Source: Candidatus Heimdallarchaeota archaeon (GTDB taxonomy: Archaea; Asgardarchaeota; Heimdallarchaeia; Hodarchaeales; LC-3). From it: DNA of 6,268 nt. The notes beneath the pieces are model-generated. The model was not told where the DNA came from. It worked only from the letters and a program-made list of their open reading frames with translations, and made no database searches. The translations under genes and the position numbers were made by a program. This document shows positions 1-6,203 of this stretch, in pieces; positions within the stretch are counted from its first letter, which is position 1; each line of letters starts with the position of its first letter. The stretch spans positions 1 through 6,268 of the forward strand of contig DAHXPE010000162.1 of assembly GCA_027364495.1 (NCBI GenBank), given 5' to 3'.

Positions 1-85
1 TGAAGATTTGGCATTTACTGTCCAAATGACTAAATATACTAATCAATATGAAGTTAAGCCACAACATGTAAAAGCAACGGAAAAA
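1..85 (-). repeat. Inverted copy of polB segment at the left end
   Basis: This stretch is the reverse complement of 394-478, with one mismatch (A at 77 against the complement of C at 402). Read on the + strand it carries the same polymerase codons as the region around residues 848-875 of polB, but cut off from the rest of that gene. Similarity stops sharply at 86. The single mismatch and the shared 8 bases at 78-85 suggest the real junction lies at 77-85, with these bases as microhomology. There is no start, no transposase and no target duplication, so it is not a mobile element. It is most likely a chimeric join from amplification or assembly. Confidence 0.9.
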
Positions 86-150
86 GATTATTCCCCCAAG
101 ATGTTGATTCTGAAGGTTTTTCTATTTTCTATTTGAAAAAAATTTCCTAG
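79..150 (+). CDS. C-terminal tail of a probable NOL1/NOP2/Sun-family RNA m5C methyltransferase (partial)
   Basis: From about position 79 a + strand frame reads NGKRLFPQDVDSEGF and then SIFYLKKIS before a TAG stop at 148-150. This resembles the end of NOL1/NOP2/Sun (RsmB/RsmF/NSUN-like) cytosine-5 RNA methyltransferases, which typically close with R-x-x-P-H-x-x-D-T-x-G-F-F-I-x-x-L-x-K. Here the usual His is Gln and the second Phe of GFF is Ser. Those enzymes methylate cytosines in rRNA or tRNA using S-adenosylmethionine, but the catalytic cysteines and SAM-binding motifs would lie upstream and are absent. The upstream coding region was replaced by the inverted polB copy at 1-85. The gene converges on polB with only 3 bases between stop codons. 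The assignment rests on about 24 residues, so it could be another family. Confidence 0.5.
   Translation, partial: GKRLFPQDVDSEGFSIFYLKKIS
136..142 (-). terminator. Candidate oligo-T terminator for polB
   Basis: On the - strand a run of seven T begins 11 bases past the polB stop codon. Archaeal RNA polymerase commonly terminates at U-rich tracts without a stem-loop. The tract lies inside the end of the convergent methyltransferase reading frame. T runs are frequent in such AT-rich DNA, so this is only a candidate. Confidence 0.3.
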
Positions 151-153
151 AAA

Positions 154-3018
154 TTAAATAAAATCCATAAGATTGACTTTCTTTTGGAGATTGGCAATAT
201 CAATTTCAAAAGATTCTAATATCTGAGAGAAAGTTGATTCTACTTGAGATTTATATGAGTTTATATCAAGTATAAAGCCATTAGAGACTTGTTCGACTGA
301 TAAAACATCATTTTTACCTTTTAGATAGCTTATAAATTGTCCATGTTTAAGTTTGAAATCTATATTCCCTTTTGATCTAATAAATTGTTCATATTTTTCC
401 GCTGCTTTTACATGTTGTGGCTTAACTTCATATTGATTAGTATATTTAGTCATTTGGACAGTAAATGCCAAATCTTCAACAGAAAAACCTGCTTTGTCTT
501 TTCCAATTACTCTTGATTTATCGATTCTTTCAAAAAGTTCGGAAATAATGCTTTTGAGTTTATCTTTTGCCTTATCAATGTCTTCTGGTTTCTGAATATC
601 TCTTAATACGTTCGTTGCCTGAGTAAAATAGTCTTGTATACATTTTGGAACATTACTCTTTTTACCCAATAAACCTTTGATATCTAATTGATTATTTTTC
701 AAAACTCCAAAATAATTTTTTTTCCTATCCGAGAAAGTAATAAATCTATATTCCTTATCAATTTCTAAAGGTATGCCCAATTCCTTATGACTAAAAGAAA
801 TAATCTTATCAATGACTTCCTTTGGCGGAGTTTTAAGAAAAACTGAGTCTGTATCACCATAAAGAACATCAACATTTAAGTCCTCACAATATTTAACTGT
901 TTTTTCAATTAAATGTCTACCAACAGCAGTGGTCGATTCTGCAACTGGCAAGCAATAAAAAGAAAAAAACTCCGCTCCCAATACACCATAAGCTGCATTA
1001 ATTAAAACTTTTAATGATTTTTCGACAATTTTATAGAAAGCTGCATTTGGATGATCACTTTTTGATTTTGATAATCGTTTAAACCATTCAACTCGGATGT
1101 CTTTCAGAAAGCCAATTAATTGGGAAATTATACCAATATACAAGGTACAACTATAATAACGTGTTCCGGGTATGATATTATTGATACATTCGGGATGACC
1201 ACAATTGATAGTTTCATAACTAAGATTCCTTGAACTAATAATACTTGGATAAAGACTTGCAAAATCTAAAACAGTGACATCGAAATAAATGCCTTTTTGA
1301 GGATCAATAACAATTGCACCTTGAAACTTTTTGTCTTTTGAGATAGCTTGAGATGTCGCAGTCATACCTTTATATTCACGAATAGTATTTTTATTTGGAA
1401 TTAAATAATTTCTTCTTCGATGCTCAAATTGGAAAAAATACTGTAACCATGAAGAAACTTTAGTGTTAACGAGCTCATCCAGCGGTACATGAGTTATTCT
1501 GCCTAATAACATCATAATGTTAAAAGTGCTATAATTATCATTAGTTATAAGTTCTAATGTTAGTTTAGAGTCAATCCAATTGTAATAAATTAACTCTTTT
1601 CCTGATAAATCCCAAATTGACCCTTCGTAATTATATTTTTGCTTGTTAAGAATAGTTGAGGCAACAGTGTCTAATTTTAAGTCTTTATAGACACCAGAAT
1701 ATGCATATAATTTAATAGCAGGATTCGAAAACCAATCAAATAAATCGATATGAAGTCCAGTCTCGAACCGAGCTACATTTAGCTTAAAGTCATACGAAAG
1801 GCAATCTGATTTTAGGTCAAATTTTTTTGCTCGATTCAAAATATAAGGTAAGTCAAATTGGTTTCCGTTATAAGTAATTAAAATAGGAATATTTTCTAAT
1901 AATTGAAATAATTTTACAAGTAATTCTTGTTCAGTGCCAAATGAATGAATAATTACATTTTGACCTAAAGATTCATGTCTTAAATCTGTCGAATTTAATT
2001 CTTTAATTCCATTGTTAAATAAAATAATATCTTCATTCTTAGAGGAATTAATTGCTATACAAGAAATAGGATATTCAGAATCCCCTACTTTTGGAAAAAC
2101 ATTTTTTGGCGATGAAACCTCTATATCAATAGCAAAAAAAGTCAGTTTAGGAACGTCCTCAATGAATAAAGGTAAAAAATCGTCAATTATTTCTGAATAT
2201 CTTTTATTGGATTTAAAATGATCTAAAATTTCATTTTCTGATTTGGTTTGAGGTATTTGAGATTTTAAAAAAGAGTCTTTATTTAATTTGAACCCTTTAT
2301 TCGTAATTTCGTAGTGCATACCTGAGATTAATCTTCTATCAAAAATATAATTTAAATGATATCTTATATCTGATTCGAAGGTTTCAATATCCAATGATTG
2401 AAATATTCTCCTAATTTTTGGGACATCACCAGGTGTTTGAGTGTAAACTTTTGAAGCTTTTATCTCCTTAAGATATAATCTATCAATAATAACAATTTCT
2501 TCAATTTGCGTGATCAAACTTTTATTTTTATTATATTCTGGATGGGTTTCTAAAAATTTTATAGCTGCTTCAGGTGTATATTTGACAATAAAGTATGGTC
2601 TATGACCTGTGAAATCATCAACCTGTCTGATTTTATCATTTTCACTATCATAAAAGCCTAGAATTGCTTTATTTGTAGAGGGATTATAATGAGTTGTTAA
2701 TAACAAATAAGGTGTATTTTCTTTAAGAATAGATTTTATGGTTAGAGCTTTTTCTTTAGATTTCTGACTTGATTTTACCTCTGACTTTAAAATTTTTTTT
2801 TCTAGATTATTTGATCTCTCTGAAAGATTATTAGTTTCAATAGGTTGATTTTCTGTTTCTGATCTTTTTTGAATATTTTTTGATTCGTTTTCTTTTTCTT
2901 TTATTGGTCTTTTTTTAATTAAATCAGAAGTTTTTTTAATATTCTTAACATTATTGAGGCCAAAAAAGTCATCTAAATTTGTTGATTTTAAATTTTTAGG
3001 ATTCTTCTTATTAGACAT
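154..3018 (-). CDS. Family B DNA polymerase, PolB1-type, with proofreading exonuclease
   Basis: This 954-residue replicative DNA polymerase has 3'-5' exonuclease and polymerase domains, both with intact key residues. Exonuclease: Exo I D298/E300 (AIDIE), Exo II N384 to D389 (NGNQFD), Exo III Y479/D483. Polymerase: motif A DFASLYPS (585-592), motif B K670, N674 and YG 677-678, motif C YGDTDS (720-725), and KKNY at 766-769. The motif A context, the KGLLGKKSNVP stretch (781-791) and the C-terminal QHVKAAEKY region match, from memory, the crenarchaeal PolB1 (Sulfolobus Dpo1) pattern. At 954 aa it is somewhat longer than Dpo1 (about 880), because residues 22-100 form a Lys/Glu/Asn/Ser-rich, probably disordered tail. 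STNLDDFF (12-19) resembles a PCNA-binding PIP box lacking the Gln, and NLMDFI ends the protein. C606, H608, C611 and C624 cluster between motifs A and B. No intein or frameshift is seen. The ATG lies 24 bases after the DUF309 gene, without a clear ribosome binding site. Confidence 0.97.
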   Translation of the reverse strand: MSNKKNPKNLKSTNLDDFFGLNNVKNIKKTSDLIKKRPIKEKENESKNIQKRSETENQPIETNNLSERSNNLEKKILKSEVKSSQKSKEKALTIKSILKENTPYLLLTTHYNPSTNKAILGFYDSENDKIRQVDDFTGHRPYFIVKYTPEAAIKFLETHPEYNKNKSLITQIEEIVIIDRLYLKEIKASKVYTQTPGDVPKIRRIFQSLDIETFESDIRYHLNYIFDRRLISGMHYEITNKGFKLNKDSFLKSQIPQTKSENEILDHFKSNKRYSEIIDDFLPLFIEDVPKLTFFAIDIEVSSPKNVFPKVGDSEYPISCIAINSSKNEDIILFNNGIKELNSTDLRHESLGQNVIIHSFGTEQELLVKLFQLLENIPILITYNGNQFDLPYILNRAKKFDLKSDCLSYDFKLNVARFETGLHIDLFDWFSNPAIKLYAYSGVYKDLKLDTVASTILNKQKYNYEGSIWDLSGKELIYYNWIDSKLTLELITNDNYSTFNIMMLLGRITHVPLDELVNTKVSSWLQYFFQFEHRRRNYLIPNKNTIREYKGMTATSQAISKDKKFQGAIVIDPQKGIYFDVTVLDFASLYPSIISSRNLSYETINCGHPECINNIIPGTRYYSCTLYIGIISQLIGFLKDIRVEWFKRLSKSKSDHPNAAFYKIVEKSLKVLINAAYGVLGAEFFSFYCLPVAESTTAVGRHLIEKTVKYCEDLNVDVLYGDTDSVFLKTPPKEVIDKIISFSHKELGIPLEIDKEYRFITFSDRKKNYFGVLKNNQLDIKGLLGKKSNVPKCIQDYFTQATNVLRDIQKPEDIDKAKDKLKSIISELFERIDKSRVIGKDKAGFSVEDLAFTVQMTKYTNQYEVKPQHVKAAEKYEQFIRSKGNIDFKLKHGQFISYLKGKNDVLSVEQVSNGFILDINSYKSQVESTFSQILESFEIDIANLQKKVNLMDFI
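394..478 (+). repeat. Internal partner of the left inverted repeat (inside polB)
   Basis: This is the original copy of the repeat found at 1-85, lying in frame inside polB near its 3' end. The two arms are separated by 308 bases (86-393). Here the sequence is continuous with polymerase coding on both sides, so this arm is the genuine locus and the terminal arm is the displaced copy. Confidence 0.9.
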
Positions 3019-3042
3019 GGTACATCTAAGCGTAAGTCTGTT

Positions 3043-3591
3043 CTAATTTTCTATTAAATCAATAACAGGAGGTAAAGAATTTTTTACAATGGAAATATCC
3101 AAAAATTCTCGATTTTTATCAATAAACATCAATAAGTCTATTCCACAAAAAGTAGTTTTTGAATCTTTTACTTTCAATAATTTCTCGAATGCTTTAAAGC
3201 TTAATTTTTTTTGCCCTTCTGATATTCCTTGAAGCCATTTCAAATAGGCCGCGGATAATTGGATTAATCCTTGAAGAAAATTTTTCAAAATTGAATTTGG
3301 TTCCAATCTCCACAAATCCTCAAGTGCCTCATGGGCTTCCCAGAAAAAACGGGAATTAAACAAATCAATTGCATATAAATAAAACTCATTACTTTTCCAA
3401 TTATTTTCAGAAACACGAACTGTAATTTCCTTTGATCTGTTGAAACTATGCCCATTTATATCTGCAACGGGATGAGGAGTTGTACCAGGTATGTGCCTAT
3501 AACTTGGTAACGCTTTAGTTGTATACCTTTTCGGCGTACTGGAATTAAATTGTCGAAGAAGAAAACTAGTTCTCTCTTTATCATTATTCAT
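3043..3591 (-). CDS. DUF309 domain protein of unknown function
   Basis: This protein has 182 residues from the ATG at 3591. A TTG three codons upstream (3600) could add three residues, but I prefer the ATG; neither has a clear ribosome binding site. The N-terminal third carries LPSYRHIPGTTPHP followed by NGHSF (about residues 28-50), a motif I recall from longer members of the family. The central helical part is typical DUF309: a helix with HEALEDLW (about 87-94), then FLQGLIQLSAAYLKW (about 105-119). No signal peptide or membrane segment is evident, so it should be cytoplasmic. The biochemical function of DUF309 is not established; the conserved His/Glu/Trp face suggests a binding or catalytic pocket, but that is inference. 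It lies 24 bases upstream of polB on the same strand and is probably co-transcribed with it, which hints at a link to DNA metabolism without proving one. Confidence 0.85.
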   Translation of the reverse strand: MNNDKERTSFLLRQFNSSTPKRYTTKALPSYRHIPGTTPHPVADINGHSFNRSKEITVRVSENNWKSNEFYLYAIDLFNSRFFWEAHEALEDLWRLEPNSILKNFLQGLIQLSAAYLKWLQGISEGQKKLSFKAFEKLLKVKDSKTTFCGIDLLMFIDKNREFLDISIVKNSLPPVIDLIEN

Positions 3592-3626
3592 TTCTTGCAA
3601 GTTTATATTTCCAACATATTAATCAA

Positions 3627-3649
3627 ATAATATAATTTGTTTATATTAT
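3627..3649. repeat. Short AT-only inverted repeat in the divergent promoter region
   Basis: Arms ATAATATAA (3627-3635) and TTATATTAT (3641-3649) pair perfectly over 9 bases around a 5-base loop. It sits between the - strand TATA candidate at 3666-3673 and the DUF309 start, near the expected transcription start. It could be an operator or a weak hairpin in the leader. Because both arms are pure A/T in AT-rich DNA, chance is a real alternative. Confidence 0.3.
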
Positions 3650-3665
3650 CATTTTAATTATTCAC

Positions 3666-3673
3666 TTTTATAA
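3666..3673 (-). promoter_or_regulatory. Candidate archaeal TATA box for the DUF309-polB operon
   Basis: On the - strand this reads TTATAAAA, close to the archaeal TATA consensus. Transcription would start about 25 bases downstream, near 3645, giving a leader of roughly 50 bases before the ATG at 3591. A nearly identical extended element, ATTATAAA(A)GTGA, lies upstream of rps8e at 6121-6132. No strong purine-rich BRE is visible next to it. Confidence 0.3.
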
Positions 3674-3790
3674 TGTGGAAAATTTTTATTTTCATTAGTA
3701 TTTTATTAAAACAAATTTATTTACCAAAATTTCTAGACAGGTTCAAATGCCCTAATGATACTAAATCAATGAATTATATACGTGACCAAA

Positions 3791-5638
3791 ATGGAAGAAG
3801 AATTCCAAAATTCGGAAGATTCTGAAGAGTTTTTATCTCTAAATGTATCTTTTACTGAAAATGATTCTATGATAGGATCATGGTTATCATTAATTCACTT
3901 TCCAGATGAAACTAGAGTTTTACTTACAAAACGAGGTAGGAATTTTATATTTCAATCAAAAATTGACAAAAGCCAAATTGATCTTGTCGGCAGGGCTAAA
4001 TGGAACCAATTTCGTTCAAATACTGAAGTTCCAATTCCACTTGGAATAATAAAAACATTACTAAATAATGATGAAAAAGATTTATTTTTAGCATCATTTT
4101 CAGTAATAGGGATTGGTACCCAGAAACTTATTATTCCGGTGAAGTTACCAGTTAAAGTCCCTGGTAGTCCAATCATAAAAATTTTAGCCTTATTCTGTCT
4201 TACAAGAAACGTTTTCAATACAGGTAACTTTCAGACAGATAATGAAGCAAAAGCAAGTGCCTTTATAGAATTATTTCATTTTGCATTCGGATTCGAACTT
4301 CCCAGTGGAGTTAATAAACGTGGAAATTATATTAGAATTCCATTACAATTAATTCAAGCAATCACAAAATTTTTTACTGGCGAAGAAACATCATCAATTG
4401 TCAATTTAGTTACTTCATTGAATCGATTTTCAAAAGAAGATATAATTTCTTTTTTAACAACATGGTTTACATTTTATAGAATTTATCGAAACATTAAACG
4501 AACTGATCAATTATTCATTTTCAGAAGAAAAAATGAGACAACAGATGAGATAGCAAATTTATTGCAAAGTTGTGACGTAGAACTCTACCCAGGCACAATT
4601 CAAGAGAATGGAAATATAATTTCAGCCTATGTTGTAAAAAATACAGAGAAAAATCATTCTATACTTGATCTTAGCTTTATAAATGGTGAATTTGAAGAAA
4701 AACAGGATCAATTATTATTAATAAAAAGAATCGAAACATTAATGGACCAAGTGAAGGTAAAAGACGAAAAAATTGCCGTTTTAAATCAAGAATTAGAGAA
4801 ATTAAATCAAGAACTTATAAAAGAGCAAGCATCAAAATTAGCTGCATCATACTCAAGGTTTTATTTCGAAACCAAAACTCAAAAACTTGAAGAAAAATTT
4901 TTGGAATTAAAGCAGCTAAGAGAAGATTTAGAAACTGAAAATGCAGAACTTAGACGAGTGATTATGAAATCTGGTGTTGGGTCCTTTATTGAAGATAGAA
5001 CTCAAAAACCAAGACTCACCTATTCAGATTTCAATTTAATAGAATTGACTGAAACTACTCTTAATACCGTTAAAGAGCAAATTATCAAATCTGACAAATA
5101 TAATTTATCATCTTTCAATGCCTTTGTCAAATATATTAAACAATATACATCGATAAGTAAAGATAATTCATCTCCTTTATTAATCCAAGGAGAGGAAGAG
5201 GATGAATTGGTAATTAATGACCAAGAAATTGATCAAAATGAAATTACTTTCGATGATATTAATTCTTCAAACTTTGCTCAATCCAATTTAACAAATCCAA
5301 ATTTGACTCAAAAATTAATAAAAGCATTAACTGTATTAATGTCTAGAAAAGAAAATTGGATTATTTTATCATTGGCCTTTGATGAAAACAAACTTTTAAC
5401 TGAATTCGAAATACGAGATTTATTAGATTTGGAACTCAGTGAATCTAGACCATTAATAGCGAATTTGCTAAAAACACGTCAATTAGAATTCGGAAATAAA
5501 ATGAAAAATGGAGAAACAGGATATTATTTAAGACCAAATCTGATAAAGGAATTACGAAATGAGTTAAACTTGCTACTTAGAAAGAAATCCATGCCCATTG
5601 ATGTCAAAAGTGAATGGAAAGAAATATTTCAAATATAA
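3791..5638 (+). CDS. Unrecognised coiled-coil protein with probable C-terminal winged helix
   Basis: This protein has 615 residues from the ATG at 3791; a GTG at 3782 in frame would give 618, and no ribosome binding site decides between them. Positions below use the 618-residue numbering. Residues 1-20 are acidic. About 30-300 look like a mixed alpha/beta globular region with no family motif I recognise and no Walker A. About 305-397 form a long coiled coil with an exact heptad duplication (LNQELEK then LNQELIK, 334-347). A mostly helical stretch follows, then an Asp/Glu/Asn-rich linker (about 469-495). Residues about 508-600 look like a winged helix-turn-helix: a helix around NWIILSLAF, a helical pair spanning EFEIRDLLDLELSESRPLIANLL, then a wing-like GNKMKNGETGYYLRP. 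No signal peptide or membrane span is evident. A dimeric DNA-binding or scaffold protein fits this layout, but that is inference. It diverges from the DUF309-polB operon and converges on rps8e. Confidence 0.85.
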   Translation: MEEEFQNSEDSEEFLSLNVSFTENDSMIGSWLSLIHFPDETRVLLTKRGRNFIFQSKIDKSQIDLVGRAKWNQFRSNTEVPIPLGIIKTLLNNDEKDLFLASFSVIGIGTQKLIIPVKLPVKVPGSPIIKILALFCLTRNVFNTGNFQTDNEAKASAFIELFHFAFGFELPSGVNKRGNYIRIPLQLIQAITKFFTGEETSSIVNLVTSLNRFSKEDIISFLTTWFTFYRIYRNIKRTDQLFIFRRKNETTDEIANLLQSCDVELYPGTIQENGNIISAYVVKNTEKNHSILDLSFINGEFEEKQDQLLLIKRIETLMDQVKVKDEKIAVLNQELEKLNQELIKEQASKLAASYSRFYFETKTQKLEEKFLELKQLREDLETENAELRRVIMKSGVGSFIEDRTQKPRLTYSDFNLIELTETTLNTVKEQIIKSDKYNLSSFNAFVKYIKQYTSISKDNSSPLLIQGEEEDELVINDQEIDQNEITFDDINSSNFAQSNLTNPNLTQKLIKALTVLMSRKENWIILSLAFDENKLLTEFEIRDLLDLELSESRPLIANLLKTRQLEFGNKMKNGETGYYLRPNLIKELRNELNLLLRKKSMPIDVKSEWKEIFQI

Positions 5639-5646
5639 TATTTTCT

Positions 5647-5665
5647 GAAAATTAATTTTCTTTTT
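5647..5665 (+). terminator. Candidate terminator in the convergent gap, palindrome plus T tract
   Basis: A perfect 14-base palindrome (GAAAATTAATTTTC, 5647-5660) begins 8 bases after the stop codon of the coiled-coil gene and runs into five T (5661-5665). It overlaps the rps8e stop codon at 5652-5654. On the + strand it ends in a T-rich tract suited to archaeal termination. The stem is almost all A/T and therefore weak, and the T tract may act without it. Confidence 0.35.
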
Positions 5666-6038
5666 GAATAATTACAGCATTAATAACTCCACTTTGACCT
5701 GGTCTACTAGTGATTTGGGCATCACCAACTGGTGTTTTAATTATAGCACTTGAGGTCATAACTTTACGTCGTGCAAAGTTTCTATCAGCAGGGTTATCAA
5801 CAACATCAAGAATCTCAACTTTTTGGGTTTTACCATCGGGTGTGGTAACATTAGCAAATTTCTCCTGCATTAAACGAACTTTACGGTTTCCACCACGTGT
5901 TCGTATTAATTTGGATTTTGTTTCACCTTGTTTTGTCTCACCAAAATGTCGACCTAATTCAGCTTTTCTTTTTTTACGATTGCTGTGGTATTTACCACCT
6001 GTGAATTTACGATTTGATCGGCCATGCCATTGAACCAT
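5652..6038 (-). CDS. rps8e: 30S ribosomal protein eS8 (S8e)
   Basis: This is a complete 128-residue archaeal/eukaryotic-type small-subunit ribosomal protein, the normal length for archaeal S8e. It binds 16S rRNA in the 30S subunit. The start is secure: the ATG gives the family's hallmark opening MVQWHGRSNRKFTGGK, followed by a basic stretch KKRKAELGR (22-30). Further family motifs are TRGGNRKVRL (47-56), NPADRNFARR (82-91) and ITSRPGQSGVINAV (109-122). The gene stands alone on its strand here, with its stop 13 bases from the end of the convergent coiled-coil gene. Upstream is about 165 bases of non-coding DNA with TATA-like boxes. A TATA-like box about 25 bases before the ATG and the absence of a Shine-Dalgarno sequence suggest leaderless or short-leader translation. 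Its codons about 102-122 are duplicated in inverted orientation at the right end of the window. Confidence 0.97.
   Translation of the reverse strand: MVQWHGRSNRKFTGGKYHSNRKKRKAELGRHFGETKQGETKSKLIRTRGGNRKVRLMQEKFANVTTPDGKTQKVEILDVVDNPADRNFARRKVMTSSAIIKTPVGDAQITSRPGQSGVINAVIIQKEN
5674..5740 (+). repeat. Internal partner of the right inverted repeat (inside rps8e)
   Basis: This is the source region in the 3' part of rps8e that matches the reverse complement of 6204-6268. It is continuous with rps8e coding on both sides, so it is the genuine locus. Within it, 5674-5729 match 54 of 56 positions and 5732-5740 match all nine after a 2-base gap. Confidence 0.88.
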
Positions 6039-6057
6039 TGTATAACTACCATAAATG

Positions 6058-6066
6058 TTTTTATTA
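6058..6066 (-). promoter_or_regulatory. Candidate TATA box for rps8e
   Basis: On the - strand this reads TAATAAAAA, centred about 24 bases before the rps8e ATG. That spacing would put the transcription start at or within a few bases of the ATG, giving a leaderless or near-leaderless mRNA, which would fit the absence of a Shine-Dalgarno sequence. The match to the TATA consensus is moderate. Confidence 0.3.
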
Positions 6067-6091
6067 GTAAATTGACTAAAAATTTTGTTTC

Positions 6092-6099
6092 AAAAAAAA
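6092..6099 (-). terminator. Oligo-T tract, possible terminator of an upstream minus-strand gene
   Basis: Eight consecutive T on the - strand, about 55 bases upstream of the rps8e start. If a gene lay further upstream on the same strand, as cannot be seen here, this could end its transcript. If the TATA-like box at 6125-6131 is the real promoter, the tract would instead lie in the rps8e leader, which makes that promoter less likely. It may also be chance. Confidence 0.2.
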
Positions 6100-6120
6100 C
6101 AAGCATAAAGAATTTGTTAG

Positions 6121-6132
6121 TCACTTTATAAT
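6121..6132 (-). promoter_or_regulatory. Second TATA-like element upstream of rps8e
   Basis: On the - strand this reads ATTATAAAGTGA, one base shorter than ATTATAAAAGTGA at 3662-3674 upstream of the DUF309 gene. The TATA core lies about 90 bases before the rps8e ATG, against about 80 bases for the DUF309 gene. It could be an alternative rps8e promoter with a leader of about 65 bases. Confidence 0.25.
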
Positions 6133-6203
6133 TCTAATCTAAATTGTCTATCTAATTATCAATTTAAAAATAATATACACAATTTCCTATGAGTTAAAAG
6201 ACT

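Larger units (their letters stand above)
3592..3790. other. Divergent intergenic region between the DUF309 gene and the coiled-coil gene
   Basis: About 200 very AT-rich bases separate two divergent genes, so promoters for both directions must lie here. For the - strand the best TATA-like box is at 3666-3673. For the + strand there are only weak candidates, such as AATTTATTTA at 3714-3723, about 65-75 bases before the start of the coiled-coil gene. An AT-only inverted repeat lies at 3627-3649. I see no convincing small ORF or RNA gene. Confidence 0.6.
6039..6203. other. Non-coding region upstream of rps8e
   Basis: This very AT-rich stretch has stops in all frames and no convincing ORF or structured RNA. 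It contains TATA-like boxes for rps8e at 6058-6066 and 6125-6131, and a run of eight A (eight T on the - strand) at 6092-6099. It is the last stretch before the displaced copy at 6204. Confidence 0.55.

Noticed and set aside
2012..2221. Open reading frame of 69 codons on the + strand inside polB
   Set aside because: It lies opposite the exonuclease region of the polymerase, which has intact motifs; it is a shadow frame.
154..3018. Intein or frameshift in the unusually long polymerase
   Set aside because: The frame is continuous, all exonuclease and polymerase motifs are normally spaced, and the extra length lies in the charged N-terminal tail.
3952..4218. Open reading frame of 88 codons on the - strand inside the coiled-coil gene
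   Set aside because: It is antisense to a long continuous gene and has no sign of a domain or its own promoter.
4781..4813. Short direct repeat (TTAAATCAAGAA twice, 21 bases apart)
   Set aside because: It lies in coding sequence and simply encodes two successive coiled-coil heptads (LNQELEK, LNQELIK), so it is explained by the protein.
5710..6033. Open reading frame of 107 codons on the + strand opposite rps8e
   Set aside because: It is fully antisense to a clear eS8 gene with family motifs along its whole length, and its translation shows no recognisable family.
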